From Stutzerimonas stutzeri (GTDB lineage: Bacteria > Pseudomonadota > Gammaproteobacteria > Pseudomonadales > Pseudomonadaceae), in NCBI RefSeq assembly GCF_002909485.1, contig NZ_PPXG01000001.1, positions 682,001 through 746,000 on the forward strand: a DNA stretch of 64,000 nt. Reading direction: 5' to 3'. Shown here in pieces: positions 45,956 through 55,526 of this stretch. Under the pieces are notes generated by a model. That model searched no databases and was not told the DNA's origin. It worked only from the letters and a program-made list of their open reading frames with translations. Made by a program: the position numbers and the translations under genes. Position 1 is the stretch's first letter; each line of letters starts with the position of its first letter.

Positions 45956-46978
45956 TCATTGCCAAAAACGTTGTTCGTTCAGCCGGCTCCAGCCTTTCAG
46001 CAAGCCGTGCTCCATTACCGTGCTGGCCGCCATGCCGAAGCGCTCGGGTAGACTCTTCTTCTGGAGATAATGCAGCTGGAACAATTCCGCCTCTTGCGCC
46101 CGCTCGGCGAGATACTGATCACTGGTCTTGAGCTCGTCCGCCAAATGCTTGCCAAGCGCGGCGATGCCGAGCCATACCTCACCCGTTGCCACATCATCTA
46201 TCGACAGGCTCTGCCTGTAGCGTGCCACGAAGTTCTTGAACAGCTCGTGGGTCGTTTCCAGATCTTCCTGGAACTTCTCGCGGCCCTTCTCGGTGTTCTC
46301 GCCAAACACGGTCAGGGTGCGCTTGTACTCCCCTGCCGTGAGCACTTCAAAGTCCACATCATGCTTTTTCAGCAGCCGATGCACATTGGGTAGCTGGGCC
46401 ACGACGCCAATGGAGCCGAGGATGGCAAACGGGGCGGTTAGAATCCGGTTGCCAATACACGCCATCATATATCCGCCACTGGCGGCGACCTTGTCGACAC
46501 AAACGGTCAGCGGCACGCCGGCATCCCGGATACGCACCAGCTGCGATGCGGCGAGTCCGTAGCCATGCACCATGCCACCACCGCTTTCCAAACGCAGCAC
46601 TACCTCGTCCTGCGGGGTCGCTATGGTCAAAAGTGCGGTAATTTCGTGACGCAGGTTATCTACCGCCGAGGCCCGTATGTCACCGTCGAAGTCCAGAACG
46701 AAGACCCGAGCTGGCGTCTCAGGCTTCTTGGCCAGCTTGGCCGCCTTGGCTTCACGCTTGCGCAAAGCCTTGAAAGCGTCCTTTTCCAGCACCGCCTGCT
46801 CCAGACGCTCGCGCATGGATTTGTAAAAGTCGTTCAGCTTGTGCACCTCGAGGTGCCCGCTGCTTTGCTTGCTGCGCCCGCGCCGCATCGATGCGAGCGC
46901 GATGAGCATGATCACGAACGCCACAACCAGCGTGACGGTCTTGGCCAGGAAGCTGGCGTAGTCGACAAGAAATTCCAC
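45956..46978 (-). CDS. sohB: Signal-peptide-peptidase-like protease SohB (340 aa)
   Basis: Membrane-anchored serine protease of the S49 family. One N-terminal membrane span (about 10-30), a charged linker with a coiled coil (about 55-85), then the S49 domain with Ser167 in KVAASGGYMMA as nucleophile and Lys in GIAALGKHLADEL as general base. The start is a GTG at 46978 (VEFLVDYASF) with AGGGGG just upstream; it matches the usual MEFLxxYASF start of SohB. The open frame upstream is not coding-like. The partner gene downstream is the AcuI-like reductase. Confidence 0.9.
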   Translation of the reverse strand: MEFLVDYASFLAKTVTLVVAFVIMLIALASMRRGRSKQSSGHLEVHKLNDFYKSMRERLEQAVLEKDAFKALRKREAKAAKLAKKPETPARVFVLDFDGDIRASAVDNLRHEITALLTIATPQDEVVLRLESGGGMVHGYGLAASQLVRIRDAGVPLTVCVDKVAASGGYMMACIGNRILTAPFAILGSIGVVAQLPNVHRLLKKHDVDFEVLTAGEYKRTLTVFGENTEKGREKFQEDLETTHELFKNFVARYRQSLSIDDVATGEVWLGIAALGKHLADELKTSDQYLAERAQEAELFQLHYLQKKSLPERFGMAASTVMEHGLLKGWSRLNEQRFWQ

Positions 46979-47157
46979 GTATCCCCCTAGATGATTTTCG
47001 GTCGCCGAGAGTATCCCCTCCACGCCACACTGCCAGCATACCGACGGGCCTTGGGCTGAGCCAGCAGACACGATTCAAACAAACGTTCGAATTATCGTTG
47101 ACACTCCCGGACGATGTCCCTACCCTCGCGAAAAACAGTGCCGGCCGGAGCAGCAGC

Positions 47158-47856
47158 ATGGGCAGTATCTACCTGATCAGACATGGTCAGGCGTCTTTCG
47201 GCGCAGAAAACTACGATGTGCTCTCCCCCCTGGGGTATCGCCAGTCCGAAGCGCTGGGTGATTACCTGGCGCAACTTGATGTGCGCTTCGACCGATGCTT
47301 GAGTGGCGAACTCGACCGTCAACAAGATACCGCCCGTACCACAATGGCGAGACTAGGTACTCAGGCCGAACTCGAAATCGACGCGGCCTTCAATGAATTT
47401 CATGCCGATGCCGTAATCCGCGCTCATCTACCCGACCTGCTCAAAGTCGAACCGAACGCGATGCATATCTTGCGCAATGCCGCCAATCACCGTGCTGATT
47501 TTCAGCGGCTGTTCACCCATGTCGTGCATCGCTGGATATCCGGCGAACATGAGAAGGAAGAACTGGAAAGCTGGCAGTCCTTCCTTGATCGAGTCCGGGG
47601 CGGCCTGGAGCGTGTGCTCGATGCAGCCGGCAAGCGCGACCACGTGGCCATCTTCACGTCCGGTGGAACTATTACCGCGCTACTGCAACTGATCATTGGC
47701 GTGCCGCCAGTCAAGGCATTCGAAATGAACTGGCAGATAGTCAACACATCGCTCAGCCTGTTGAAGTTTCGTGACCGCGATGTCGCGTTGGCCTCCTTCA
47801 ACAGTCATGCGCACTTGCAACTCTTGAAAAATCCGGAGCTCGTCACCCATAGATGA
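47158..47856 (+). CDS. Histidine phosphatase family protein (232 aa)
   Basis: The RHG motif is at the very start (MGSIYLIRHGQASFGAENYD), giving the phosphorylated His near residue 9. A second catalytic His would be expected in the FTSGGTITALL region, where family members often have SHG; here it reads TSGG, so the distal His may be lost. LSGELDRQQDTA carries the conserved Arg. Start at 47158 behind CGGAG. It diverges from sohB. Substrate unknown. Confidence 0.83.
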   Translation: MGSIYLIRHGQASFGAENYDVLSPLGYRQSEALGDYLAQLDVRFDRCLSGELDRQQDTARTTMARLGTQAELEIDAAFNEFHADAVIRAHLPDLLKVEPNAMHILRNAANHRADFQRLFTHVVHRWISGEHEKEELESWQSFLDRVRGGLERVLDAAGKRDHVAIFTSGGTITALLQLIIGVPPVKAFEMNWQIVNTSLSLLKFRDRDVALASFNSHAHLQLLKNPELVTHR

Positions 47857-47916
47857 GCCCAGCCCCAAGCGGCCAAAAGCTGCGTGTACCCATAACGACC
47901 AAAAAAGGAAACCCTC

Positions 47917-48231
47917 ATGAGCAACGTCGCCGAGACTTTCAAAGGCATGCAGTCGAAGTTCAACCCCAGCGCCGCTGCAGGCCTGGACCTGGTCTTCCAG
48001 TTCAACATTACCGACGCCGAGAACTACTACCTGGTCGTCAAGGATGGCACCTGCGATCTGCAGCAGGGCGACTCCAGCGACGCTAACGTCACCCTGATCA
48101 TGGACAGCGAAACCATGCAGGGCATCGTCAGCGGTGAAACCGACGGCATGCAAGCCTTCATGGGCGGCAAGCTGCGCGCCGAAGGCGACATGATGCTTGC
48201 CATGAAGCTCAGCGAACTGTTCCCAGCCTGA
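47917..48231 (+). CDS. SCP2 sterol-binding domain protein (104 aa)
   Basis: Single SCP2 domain: LVFQFNITDAENYYLVVKDG, then DANVTLIMDSETMQGIVSGE, then the C-terminal GGKLRAEGDMMLAMKLSEL helix. SCP2 proteins bind acyl chains or sterol-like lipids in a hydrophobic tunnel. AAGGAAA precedes the ATG at 47917. It lies 60 bases after the phosphatase gene and is followed by a strong terminator. It may work with the acyl-CoA-type enzymes downstream; that is inference. Confidence 0.92.
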   Translation: MSNVAETFKGMQSKFNPSAAAGLDLVFQFNITDAENYYLVVKDGTCDLQQGDSSDANVTLIMDSETMQGIVSGETDGMQAFMGGKLRAEGDMMLAMKLSELFPA

Positions 48232-48259
48232 GGCTAGAGCCAACCGCTGCGGCACAAAG

Positions 48260-48288
48260 AAACCGAAGTCCATGACTTCGGTTTTTTT
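48260..48288 (+). terminator. Rho-independent terminator after the SCP2 gene
   Basis: Ten-base-pair stem AAACCGAAGT / ACTTCGGTTT with a five-base loop and a run of seven T in total, about 28 bases after the stop codon. Confidence 0.9.
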
Positions 48289-48437
48289 ATGCCGGCGATC
48301 CGTAGCGGTCGAATCAGGGAGCTTGATTGACAGGCAACACTCCGACCAATAACAGCGAGCATCGCTTGGTCTGGGGCAACTGCAGCATTAGATTACTGAA
48401 TCATCTTGGGCACCGAACATAAGCAGAAGGGATAACA

Positions 48438-49505
48438 ATGGCGCTTACAGATCAAACAACCCGCGTCCGCGAAGGTGAGGAGCTGCCCGTCGAGGTCATC
48501 GACCAATACCTAAAGGCGCATATCCCTGGCCTGGAAGGTACTCCGCAGATTGCCCAGTTTCCCGGCGGTGCCTCGAATCTGACCTACCTGCTGCAATACC
48601 CCAACATCGATCTGGTGTTACGCCGCCCTCCCTTTGGACACAAAGCGAAATCCGCCCACGACATGGGCCGTGAATTTCGCATCATCAACCAGCTCAACGA
48701 TGGTTTTCCCTATTGCCCGAAAGCCTACGTGTACTGCACCGACGAGTCGGTGATAGGTGCCGAGTTCTACGTCATGGAGCGCGTCAATGGAATCATCCTG
48801 CGCTCCGAACTGCCGCCAGAGCTGAACTTTGACGAAGCTCAGACCCGCGCCCTCTGCGAGAGCTTCATCGACAAGTTCGTCGACCTGCATAACGTTGATT
48901 ACCAAGCCTGTGGCCTCGGTGATCTAGGCAAGCCCGAAGGCTATGTGAAGCGCCAGATCGAAGGCTGGAGCGAGCGCTACGAGCGCGCAATCACCCCCGA
49001 TGCGCCCGCTTGGGAGGCGGTCAAAGCCTGGTTGAAAGACAAGATGCCGGCCGATCATCCCAAACCCGGGATCATTCATAACGACTATCGCTTCGACAAC
49101 GTCATTCTCAATCCGGACAATCCGATGGAAATCATCGGCGTACTGGACTGGGAGATGACCACCATCGGCGATCCGCTGATGGATCTGGGTAATACGCTGG
49201 CCTACTGGATCGAAGCCGATGACCCTGAGCCGATGCAGGCAATGCGCCGGCAACCAAGCCATCTGCCCGGCATACACACACGGCACGGCTTCGTCGACTA
49301 CTACGCGCAGCGAGCCGGCATCGAAATTCCCTGCATTGATTTCTACTACACCTATGGCCTGTTTCGCCTGGCCGGAATCGTCCAGCAGATTTACTACCGC
49401 TTCTATCACGGCCAGACCCAGGACAAACGTTTTGCCTCGTTCATCCACATGAACAAGCTTCTTGAACAAAGGGCACTGCAAGTGATCGGGCAATCGAAGC
49501 TCTGA
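48438..49505 (+). CDS. Aminoglycoside-phosphotransferase-fold kinase, ACAD10-like (355 aa)
   Basis: The kinase fold is clear: QFPGGASNLTYLL near 41-53 as the nucleotide loop, catalytic IIHNDYRFDNVI and the Mg-binding VLDWEMTTIGDPLMDLG. Close relatives are the phosphotransferases found beside acyl-CoA dehydrogenases (the N-terminal part of human ACAD10), thought to phosphorylate 4-hydroxy acyl-CoAs during their breakdown. Here the neighbour is a short-chain dehydrogenase 57 bases downstream, rather than an acyl-CoA dehydrogenase. Not a likely antibiotic resistance gene. AAGGGATAAC precedes the ATG. Confidence 0.87.
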   Translation: MALTDQTTRVREGEELPVEVIDQYLKAHIPGLEGTPQIAQFPGGASNLTYLLQYPNIDLVLRRPPFGHKAKSAHDMGREFRIINQLNDGFPYCPKAYVYCTDESVIGAEFYVMERVNGIILRSELPPELNFDEAQTRALCESFIDKFVDLHNVDYQACGLGDLGKPEGYVKRQIEGWSERYERAITPDAPAWEAVKAWLKDKMPADHPKPGIIHNDYRFDNVILNPDNPMEIIGVLDWEMTTIGDPLMDLGNTLAYWIEADDPEPMQAMRRQPSHLPGIHTRHGFVDYYAQRAGIEIPCIDFYYTYGLFRLAGIVQQIYYRFYHGQTQDKRFASFIHMNKLLEQRALQVIGQSKL

Positions 49506-49562
49506 ATCCAAACCAAACCCCCGCGGCCCGCCGCGGGAACGAATAAGAAAAGAGGAACGACC

Positions 49563-50330
49563 ATGTCCAAGACAACTCTGTTCGACCTAGACGGCAAGAT
49601 TGCTTTCGTTTCCGGAGCCAGCCGCGGTATCGGCGAAGCGATCGCCAAGCTGCTCGCCCAGCAAGGCGCCCATGTAATCGTGTCCAGCCGCAAGATTGAA
49701 GGATGTCAGGCAGTAGCCGACGCAATCGTCGCCGCCGGGGGAAAGGCCACACCAGTTGCCTGTCACATCGGTGAGATGGAGCAGATCCAGGCGGTATTCG
49801 CTCAGATCCGAGAGCAGTTCGGCCGCCTCGATATTCTGGTCAACAACGCCGCAACCAATCCACAGTTTTGCCACATCCTCGATACGGACGTCTCGGCATT
49901 CCAGAAGACGGTCGACGTTAACATCCGCGGCTACTTCTACATGTCCGTCGAGGCTGGCAAGCTGATGCGCGAAAATGGTGGCGGCAGCATCATCAACGTC
50001 GCCTCGATAAACGGCGTAACGCCGGGCAACTTCCAGGGCATCTACTCGATCACCAAAAGTGCCGTGATCAATATGACCAAGGCCTTTGCGAAGGAATGCG
50101 CGCAGTTCGGCATTCGCTGCAATGCACTGCTTCCGGGCCTGACCGATACCAAGTTCGCCTCGGCGCTGGTCAAAAACGAGTCCATCCTAGAGATGGCGCT
50201 GCAGCACATTCCCCTGAGCCGCGTTGCCCAACCGAGCGAGATGGCCGGTGCCGTGCTCTATCTGGCCAGCGATGCCTCGAGCTACACCACGGGTGTGTCG
50301 CTGAACGTTGACGGCGGTTATCTGGCCTGA
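49563..50330 (+). CDS. Short-chain dehydrogenase/reductase (255 aa)
   Basis: Classical SDR with NAD(P) site SGASRGIGEA (about 17-26), NNAA near 92, catalytic Ser in INVASINGV, and a Tyr-x3-Lys motif YSITKSA (about 158-164). The C terminus PSEMAGAVLYLASDASSYTTG with GVSLNVDGGY is typical. Start at 49563 behind AGAGGAACG. It follows the ACAD10-like kinase gene with the same orientation and is closed by a terminator, so the two form an operon. Probably a hydroxyacyl or related oxidoreductase; substrate not assigned. Confidence 0.9.
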   Translation: MSKTTLFDLDGKIAFVSGASRGIGEAIAKLLAQQGAHVIVSSRKIEGCQAVADAIVAAGGKATPVACHIGEMEQIQAVFAQIREQFGRLDILVNNAATNPQFCHILDTDVSAFQKTVDVNIRGYFYMSVEAGKLMRENGGGSIINVASINGVTPGNFQGIYSITKSAVINMTKAFAKECAQFGIRCNALLPGLTDTKFASALVKNESILEMALQHIPLSRVAQPSEMAGAVLYLASDASSYTTGVSLNVDGGYLA

Positions 50331-50347
50331 TTAACCCGCCGCAAAAC

Positions 50348-50376
50348 AAAAGGGAGCTACATGGCTCCCTTTCTTT
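50348..50376 (+). terminator. Rho-independent terminator after the SDR gene
   Basis: Stem AAAGGGAGC / GCTCCCTTT with a six-base loop, followed by CTTTAT. The complementary A tract means it can also act on the opposite strand, where it follows the gene at 50389. Confidence 0.85.
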
Positions 50377-50388
50377 ATGTACTCACAT

Positions 50389-51036
50389 CTACCAATTCTT
50401 CAACGCCTCGGTGGCCGCGGCATTCAACGGTCTGGCCAGCAGTCCCGTAGGTGCGAGGTCGACCGCGTAAACGGCGCCATCGGCAATTGGCATGTAGTCG
50501 ACACGTAGAACCTGCCCCTCAAAGAAGTGCATGTCGTGCTGCCCTAGTTGTAGCGACTGCCAGATATCCACACCAAAAGGCTTCTCACCTAACATGACCC
50601 GGCCATGACGAGACAGGCTCTGCTGTTCTACCGCGAGGTAGCGTCCGGAAAGTCGCTCCAATCGATAACCTGACTCCAGGCCGATCAGCTCGGCGAGACT
50701 TTTCCAGCGGAGCACATGAAGATCGAGCTGCCAAAGATCCCCCTCCAGCATTGCCGTACGCGTCTTGTTCCCTTGCTCAAGCCTGACTTCATAACGTTGC
50801 GGTGCCTGGGCGTGAAAGCTCAAGGTGACCAGCGGTTTCTCGGTCGGCAGCGCAGTGTAGGTACTGACGTCGTAGCCAACCATGGCGATTAGTCCAGCAA
50901 GAGCGAGGACCACTAAACCGCAGGTTCCGCGCAGCCAGCCCATTAGCCAGGTGCCCCCCAGCAGCATACGCAGCGCCACCAGCAGCACGATCACAGCCAA
51001 CAACGCGACCACGATCGCAAGCCCGAGATATTGCAT
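50389..51036 (-). CDS. Hypothetical membrane-anchored protein (215 aa)
   Basis: Starts MQYLGLAIVVALLAVIVLLV, with two N-terminal hydrophobic segments (about 3-23 and 35-55), then a soluble, presumably periplasmic, beta-rich part (PQRYEVRLEQGNKTRTAMLE, LESGYRLERLSGRYLAVEQQ). No known domain recognised. The start at 51036 is preceded by AAAGGAC; a longer frame up to 51276 reads through less coding-like sequence. It is convergent with the SDR gene. Confidence 0.72.
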   Translation of the reverse strand: MQYLGLAIVVALLAVIVLLVALRMLLGGTWLMGWLRGTCGLVVLALAGLIAMVGYDVSTYTALPTEKPLVTLSFHAQAPQRYEVRLEQGNKTRTAMLEGDLWQLDLHVLRWKSLAELIGLESGYRLERLSGRYLAVEQQSLSRHGRVMLGEKPFGVDIWQSLQLGQHDMHFFEGQVLRVDYMPIADGAVYAVDLAPTGLLARPLNAAATEALKNW

Positions 51037-51230
51037 AACCAAAGTGTCCTTTTGATTGGGAGCGCCATTATCCGCGCGGCCAATCAGCGCAACCAGCACC
51101 GGCATGGGACGGCCATCACGGGCTGGTACTCTTATTCTCCGATAGGAGATGCCAGTCATGTCGTCATGGCCCTTCCGCCAACGCGAACGTCGCATTATTC
51201 TCCGCTGTCTTTCAGCCCGTTGAGGCTCGC

Positions 51231-52016
51231 ATGCCTTTCGCACTTGAGCTCGCGCTCGATCCCTCCACTTTGGCAATTCTCTTCGCTGTGGCCTTCACAG
51301 CTGGGTTCATCGATGCCATCGCCGGCGGCGGCGGACTGCTGACGATTCCCGCCCTGCTGACTGCCGGACTACCACCGCATCTTGTGCTGGGCACCAACAA
51401 ACTCTGCGCTACGTTCGGTTCGGCTACAGCCAGCTACACCTTCTATCGCCGCCGCCTATTCGAACCGGGGTTGTGGCGGCGGGCGCTTGCAGGTACGGCT
51501 ATCGGCGCTGCAGTTGGTGCGGTACTCGCGCAATTCATGCCGGCGAGCTGGCTTAACCAGATGCTGCCCCTGGTGGTTTCAGCTTGCGGGATCTATCTCC
51601 TTTTCAGCCACATGCCAGCCAAATCCACCAGCGATGCAGCAGTGATCGGACGCAAGCGCCAATGGCCGCAGAGCCTGTCGCTCGGCTTTTACGATGGCGT
51701 AGCCGGCCCCGGGACCGGCGCATTCTGGACTGTCAGCAGCATGCTGCTTTACCCCCTCGACCTGCTGCGGGCCAGCGGCGTTGCGCGAACGATGAACTTC
51801 GTCAGTAACGCGGTAGCTCTCAGCATTTTCATCATCGGCGGCCACGTCGCATGGGTACTCGGCATCGGCATGGGGCTGGCCTTGATGGCCGGAGCCTATT
51901 TTGGCGCACGCACGGCTATCCGAGGCGGATCAAGATTCATCCGCCCGGTGTTCATTCTGGTGGTTCTGGCGATGAGTCTGCGGCTAGCCTGGCAGCACTG
52001 GTTCGGGGTGACCTAA
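51231..52016 (+). CDS. TSUP family permease (TauE/SafE, YfcA-like), 261 aa
   Basis: About eight membrane segments in two repeats, with the TauE/SafE signatures [19 protein letters not shown] near 26-44 and [15 protein letters not shown] near 151-165. These permeases export or import sulfonates, sulfite or other small anions; the substrate here is unknown. Its last 33 bases overlap the convergent nudC gene. Confidence 0.88.
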   Translation: MPFALELALDPSTLAILFAVAFTAGFIDAIAGGGGLLTIPALLTAGLPPHLVLGTNKLCATFGSATASYTFYRRRLFEPGLWRRALAGTAIGAAVGAVLAQFMPASWLNQMLPLVVSACGIYLLFSHMPAKSTSDAAVIGRKRQWPQSLSLGFYDGVAGPGTGAFWTVSSMLLYPLDLLRASGVARTMNFVSNAVALSIFIIGGHVAWVLGIGMGLALMAGAYFGARTAIRGGSRFIRPVFILVVLAMSLRLAWQHWFGVT

Positions 52017-52814
52017 TCGACGAGCCAGATAGAGTTCGATCAGGTAACGTGCAATGGACTGGCGGGCAGGTAATGTCGGCAGGCTGTCGATGGCGAACCA
52101 GCGGGCATCCTCGATTTCCTCAGGCTGCGGGACGATGTCGCCACTGGCATATTCGGCGTGAAATCCCAACATCAGCGAATGCGGGAATGGCCAGCCCTGA
52201 CTGGCGATGTACTGCGGCGCGTGAATGGCCACGCCCACCTCCTCTCGCACTTCCCGCGCCACGCACTGCTCAACCGACTCACCCGGCTCCACATAACCGG
52301 CCAGCGTGCTGTAGACCCCTGGCGCAAACCGTGGCGAACGGGCCAGTAACAGCTCGTCCCCACGGGTGACCAGGACGATCATGCTGGGTGATAGCCGTGG
52401 GTAATGCTGAATCCCACAGGTCGGACAGTACATGGCGCGTTCGCCGGCTCGCGACTGCATCGGCGCACCACAGCTGCCGCAGAAACGATGTTGGCTCACC
52501 CAGGTACCGATCTGCGTGGCGTATCCCAGCAGCTGGAACAGATCGCGGTCATCTTCCTGCATGAACTGACGCAGCCCCTGCCAGCGCGCACCCGGCACCT
52601 CGGCGGGAAACTCCAGCTCAAAAAGAAATACTGGTTCGCCATCGAAATGCCCCAACCCCTGCTCGCTCACCAATGGCAGGTCCAGGCGTTTGAGCCATTC
52701 ACGAGGAAAAAGCACGCCGTTGCTATCGAGAAGAAACTGCTGCCGACAGTGCACCACCGCCCAGCCCCCCGTCATCAGGGGATCGAGCAGTGAGGCCTGC
52801 CAACGCAAGCTCAT
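51984..52814 (-). CDS. nudC: NADH pyrophosphatase / NAD-capped RNA decapping enzyme NudC (276 aa)
   Basis: Hydrolyses NADH and removes NAD caps from RNA. N-terminal NudC domain (about 10-100), a zinc ribbon CGSCGAP / [10 protein letters not shown] (about 112-140), then a Nudix domain with the box [22 protein letters not shown] (split here as residues 172-190 and following) and the Nud[12 protein letters not shown] signature. Length normal. Its start overlaps the fimL stop as ATGA, so fimL and nudC are translationally coupled. Confidence 0.94.
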   Translation of the reverse strand: MSLRWQASLLDPLMTGGWAVVHCRQQFLLDSNGVLFPREWLKRLDLPLVSEQGLGHFDGEPVFLFELEFPAEVPGARWQGLRQFMQEDDRDLFQLLGYATQIGTWVSQHRFCGSCGAPMQSRAGERAMYCPTCGIQHYPRLSPSMIVLVTRGDELLLARSPRFAPGVYSTLAGYVEPGESVEQCVAREVREEVGVAIHAPQYIASQGWPFPHSLMLGFHAEYASGDIVPQPEEIEDARWFAIDSLPTLPARQSIARYLIELYLARRLGHPEPVLPG

Positions 52815-54496
52815 CAGGCCGCTACCGGCATGCCCAGCGCACGTACGCTTTCGCTGGCCAGATCCAGCACGCTCACGCGCGAATCGTCACGACGCAATAC
52901 CGCACCGCCTTCGAGGTAATACTCAAGGCTGGTCAGGGCATCGGCAAGGGTCTCCAGCAGCTGCTCAGGCGGCATTTGATTCGACTCGAGCATGTTCTTC
53001 TGGATGAAATCAGCACAGGCACCGATCAGCTCGGCAGCGCGCTCCTGCTCGAGGAACCGCAGCCCGCCGCGCACGGCCTGCAGGCTGAATGGCACGTTCG
53101 CCAGGTGCAGCTTCTCGCCATTGGATTCGAGGTAAGCAGTAATCGCACGCTTGGCCAGCGCAAGCCCTGCGGTCGCTTCGTCGATCACGACGATAAAGGC
53201 CTCGGTTAGCTGATGGTTGGCAAAGGCTTCAGCCTCCATCCCTGGCCGAGCAACCTGGGGCTTGGTATCGCGTCGATCACCACGTTCCAGACTGGCGACC
53301 ATGCTCTCGACGTAGAGCACAGCATCGGCAAGACGCTGAATCACATGGGGCTCTGGCTTATGTTCCAGACTCCAGTTGGATACGTCACCCAACTGCGCCT
53401 GCAAGGTGCTCGCCGCAGAGGAAAGACCGACCATACCGAGCGTCTTGGCCATCTTGCCGAGCAGATTGTGCAGGTTCGAATAGGCTTCCGCCTGTGCAGT
53501 GCCACGCTCGATCAGATCCAGCAGATCTTTCAAGCTGGCCAGTTCTTCACGGATCGCCGAGGACAGCGATCGCATGACCGCCTGCCCGGGGCCGGCAAGA
53601 CGTTGAGACTCTTCTTCGAGCAGATGATCGGTGAACGGCAGCGGGCTCAGCGAGAAGATCTGCCGCACCTGACTGGCGATAGGGCCGTGGGTGTCCGCCA
53701 GCGCGACTACATACAGCAGCTCCTTGAGCAGGCTGCGAGGCGCCTCGTATGCAGGATTGGTAATGACTTGTTTGAGTTCCCGATCCAACCGCGAGAACAG
53801 TTGCTTACGCGACTTGCGCGGTAAAAGCTGGCCGTCCAGTTGTGACTCGACAGCTGCGCTGCCTATCCAGCACAGACGCCCTGCCGGCGACTCGATGAAC
53901 AGATGGTCCAAACGCGTCAGGGCACGGCCCATGAGTTTCAGACTGGCCGGCAGATTCTCTTCGCGAATGAAGCCCAGCAAGCCAACCTGATACATCTGAC
54001 GCAAGCGCCTAGCTTCGGCAACTGGTGCAGCCGCAGAACGAACCGGCACGTCCACGGTAGGCCGGGCATGATCGAGGCGAACACTGAAAAAGAAGCTTTC
54101 CGGCAGCGGTGGCTGCGCACATGCCAGGCGCAGCGCGTTGATTGCCGGAAGCAGGAGCTCGGGAATTTCCTGGCGGCTGGCATCGACGCTTTCCAGGTAG
54201 CGGCGCAACACGTAGAGCGCATTGCTCAGCGCGGCTAGCTGCACGTCGCGGTCCTCACCAGCCCCAACCGGAATGTCGGTCGCCAGTTGCAGTATTTCCT
54301 GCGCAAGCAGTTCTGCGCCAGTCAGCTCGATGAGGTTGAGCGTACCGCGCACTTGCTTGAGGTTCTCTACGGCCTGCTGCAGCAGGCCGCCGTTGTTGCG
54401 ATCAATGATGAAGTGCTCGAGGCTTTGCTCGGCCTCCTCCATGGTGGCGAACAGCTCGTCACGTACCAGACCGAGTGAAGTAGCTCCAGTAACCAT
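52814..54496 (-). CDS. fimL: FimL, ChpA-like regulator of type IV pilus function and cAMP signalling (560 aa)
   Basis: Resembles the N-terminal part of the chemotaxis-type kinase ChpA but stands alone, as FimL does in P. aeruginosa (about 557 aa), where it lies beside nudC and an enoyl-CoA hydratase gene as here. Residues 1-110 form a four-helix bundle ([20 protein letters not shown]) similar to an Hpt domain without an evident phospho-accepting His. There is a second helical bundle at about 390-540. No catalytic or membrane segments. FimL is known to affect pilus assembly, twitching and cAMP through FimV and CyaB. Start at 54496 behind GGGAGG. Confidence 0.85.
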   Translation of the reverse strand: MVTGATSLGLVRDELFATMEEAEQSLEHFIIDRNNGGLLQQAVENLKQVRGTLNLIELTGAELLAQEILQLATDIPVGAGEDRDVQLAALSNALYVLRRYLESVDASRQEIPELLLPAINALRLACAQPPLPESFFFSVRLDHARPTVDVPVRSAAAPVAEARRLRQMYQVGLLGFIREENLPASLKLMGRALTRLDHLFIESPAGRLCWIGSAAVESQLDGQLLPRKSRKQLFSRLDRELKQVITNPAYEAPRSLLKELLYVVALADTHGPIASQVRQIFSLSPLPFTDHLLEEESQRLAGPGQAVMRSLSSAIREELASLKDLLDLIERGTAQAEAYSNLHNLLGKMAKTLGMVGLSSAASTLQAQLGDVSNWSLEHKPEPHVIQRLADAVLYVESMVASLERGDRRDTKPQVARPGMEAEAFANHQLTEAFIVVIDEATAGLALAKRAITAYLESNGEKLHLANVPFSLQAVRGGLRFLEQERAAELIGACADFIQKNMLESNQMPPEQLLETLADALTSLEYYLEGGAVLRRDDSRVSVLDLASESVRALGMPVAA

Positions 54497-54533
54497 GCCT
54501 AGTGCGCCTCCCGCGCAAACGTGTGGTGGCGCA

Positions 54534-55346
54534 TCAGTCGGCAAAGTCCGGCTTCTGTTTGCTCATATGAGCGGCGATGGCGATCTTGATATCGGCCGAT
54601 TGCAGCATGGCCGCATTCCAGGTGGCGATATATTCGAGGCCGTCATCGACACGGTGATCGCGCATGTAACGAATCATTTCTTTGGTGCCGCGAATGGCAA
54701 GCGGTGATTTGCTGGCGATGTCACGGGCAAGCTCCAGCACTGCATCCATAAGCGCAGCCTGGTCTGCATAGGTGCGATTGACCAGTCCGATGGCGCGCGC
54801 TTCGTCGCCGCCAATGGTGCGCCCGGTGAAAGCCAGCTCGCGCATCATGCCATCGCCGATGATTCGCGGCAGACGCTGCAGAGTGCCAACATCGGCAGCC
54901 ATGCCCATGTCGATTTCCTTGATCGAGAACTTTGCGTTTGTCGTGCAATAACGCATGTCACAGGCGGAGATCAGATCGATGGCGCCACCCAGGCAATAAC
55001 CCTGAATCGCCGCGATGACAGGCTTGCGGCAGCTGTCGACCGCGTTGAAAGACGCCTGCAAGGAAAGAATCTTGCGCCGCAACTGCTCTGCGTTGCGCCC
55101 GATATCGCTACCAAGCTGGCTACCGACCTGCGCCAGCATCTGCAGGTCGATGCCAGAAGAAAAGTGCTCACCGGCTCCGCTGAGGACTACTACACGCACT
55201 TCGTCGGTAGCATCGATCCAGTTGAAGATTTCGATGATTTCCGACCAGAACGCGGCGTCCATCGCATTGATCTTCTCGGGACGGTTGATCACGACTTGGG
55301 CAATCTGGTCCGCCAACTCTACACGGAAGGCTTTGTATTCGGTCAC
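54534..55346 (-). CDS. Enoyl-CoA hydratase/isomerase (crotonase) family protein (270 aa)
   Basis: Crotonase fold with the CoA-binding oxyanion segments GEHFSSGIDL (about 61-70) and GYCLGGAIDLISACD (about 119-133). The residues at the usual Glu positions include an Asp in IDLISACDMRY and an acidic site in FSIKEIDMGMAADVGTLQR, a pattern closer to dienoyl-CoA isomerases (Asp and Glu) than to plain hydratases. Start is a GTG at 55346 with GAGGA. It lies 38 bases upstream of fimL on the same strand. Confidence 0.88.
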   Translation of the reverse strand: MTEYKAFRVELADQIAQVVINRPEKINAMDAAFWSEIIEIFNWIDATDEVRVVVLSGAGEHFSSGIDLQMLAQVGSQLGSDIGRNAEQLRRKILSLQASFNAVDSCRKPVIAAIQGYCLGGAIDLISACDMRYCTTNAKFSIKEIDMGMAADVGTLQRLPRIIGDGMMRELAFTGRTIGGDEARAIGLVNRTYADQAALMDAVLELARDIASKSPLAIRGTKEMIRYMRDHRVDDGLEYIATWNAAMLQSADIKIAIAAHMSKQKPDFAD

Positions 55347-55526
55347 GCTGTCATCCTCGACACCAAGGGCGCATGGGAGCGTCGCGACGGGGACAGCCCG
55401 TACGACGGTGGGCAACTATAACAACTGGCACTAAGACGGGTGAATGTCGATGCAGACGATGTGATACAGACCACGCCCCCAACGGCGGTGTTCAGGCAGT
55501 AATGGTGCGCTGGCCTCATGGAGGGA

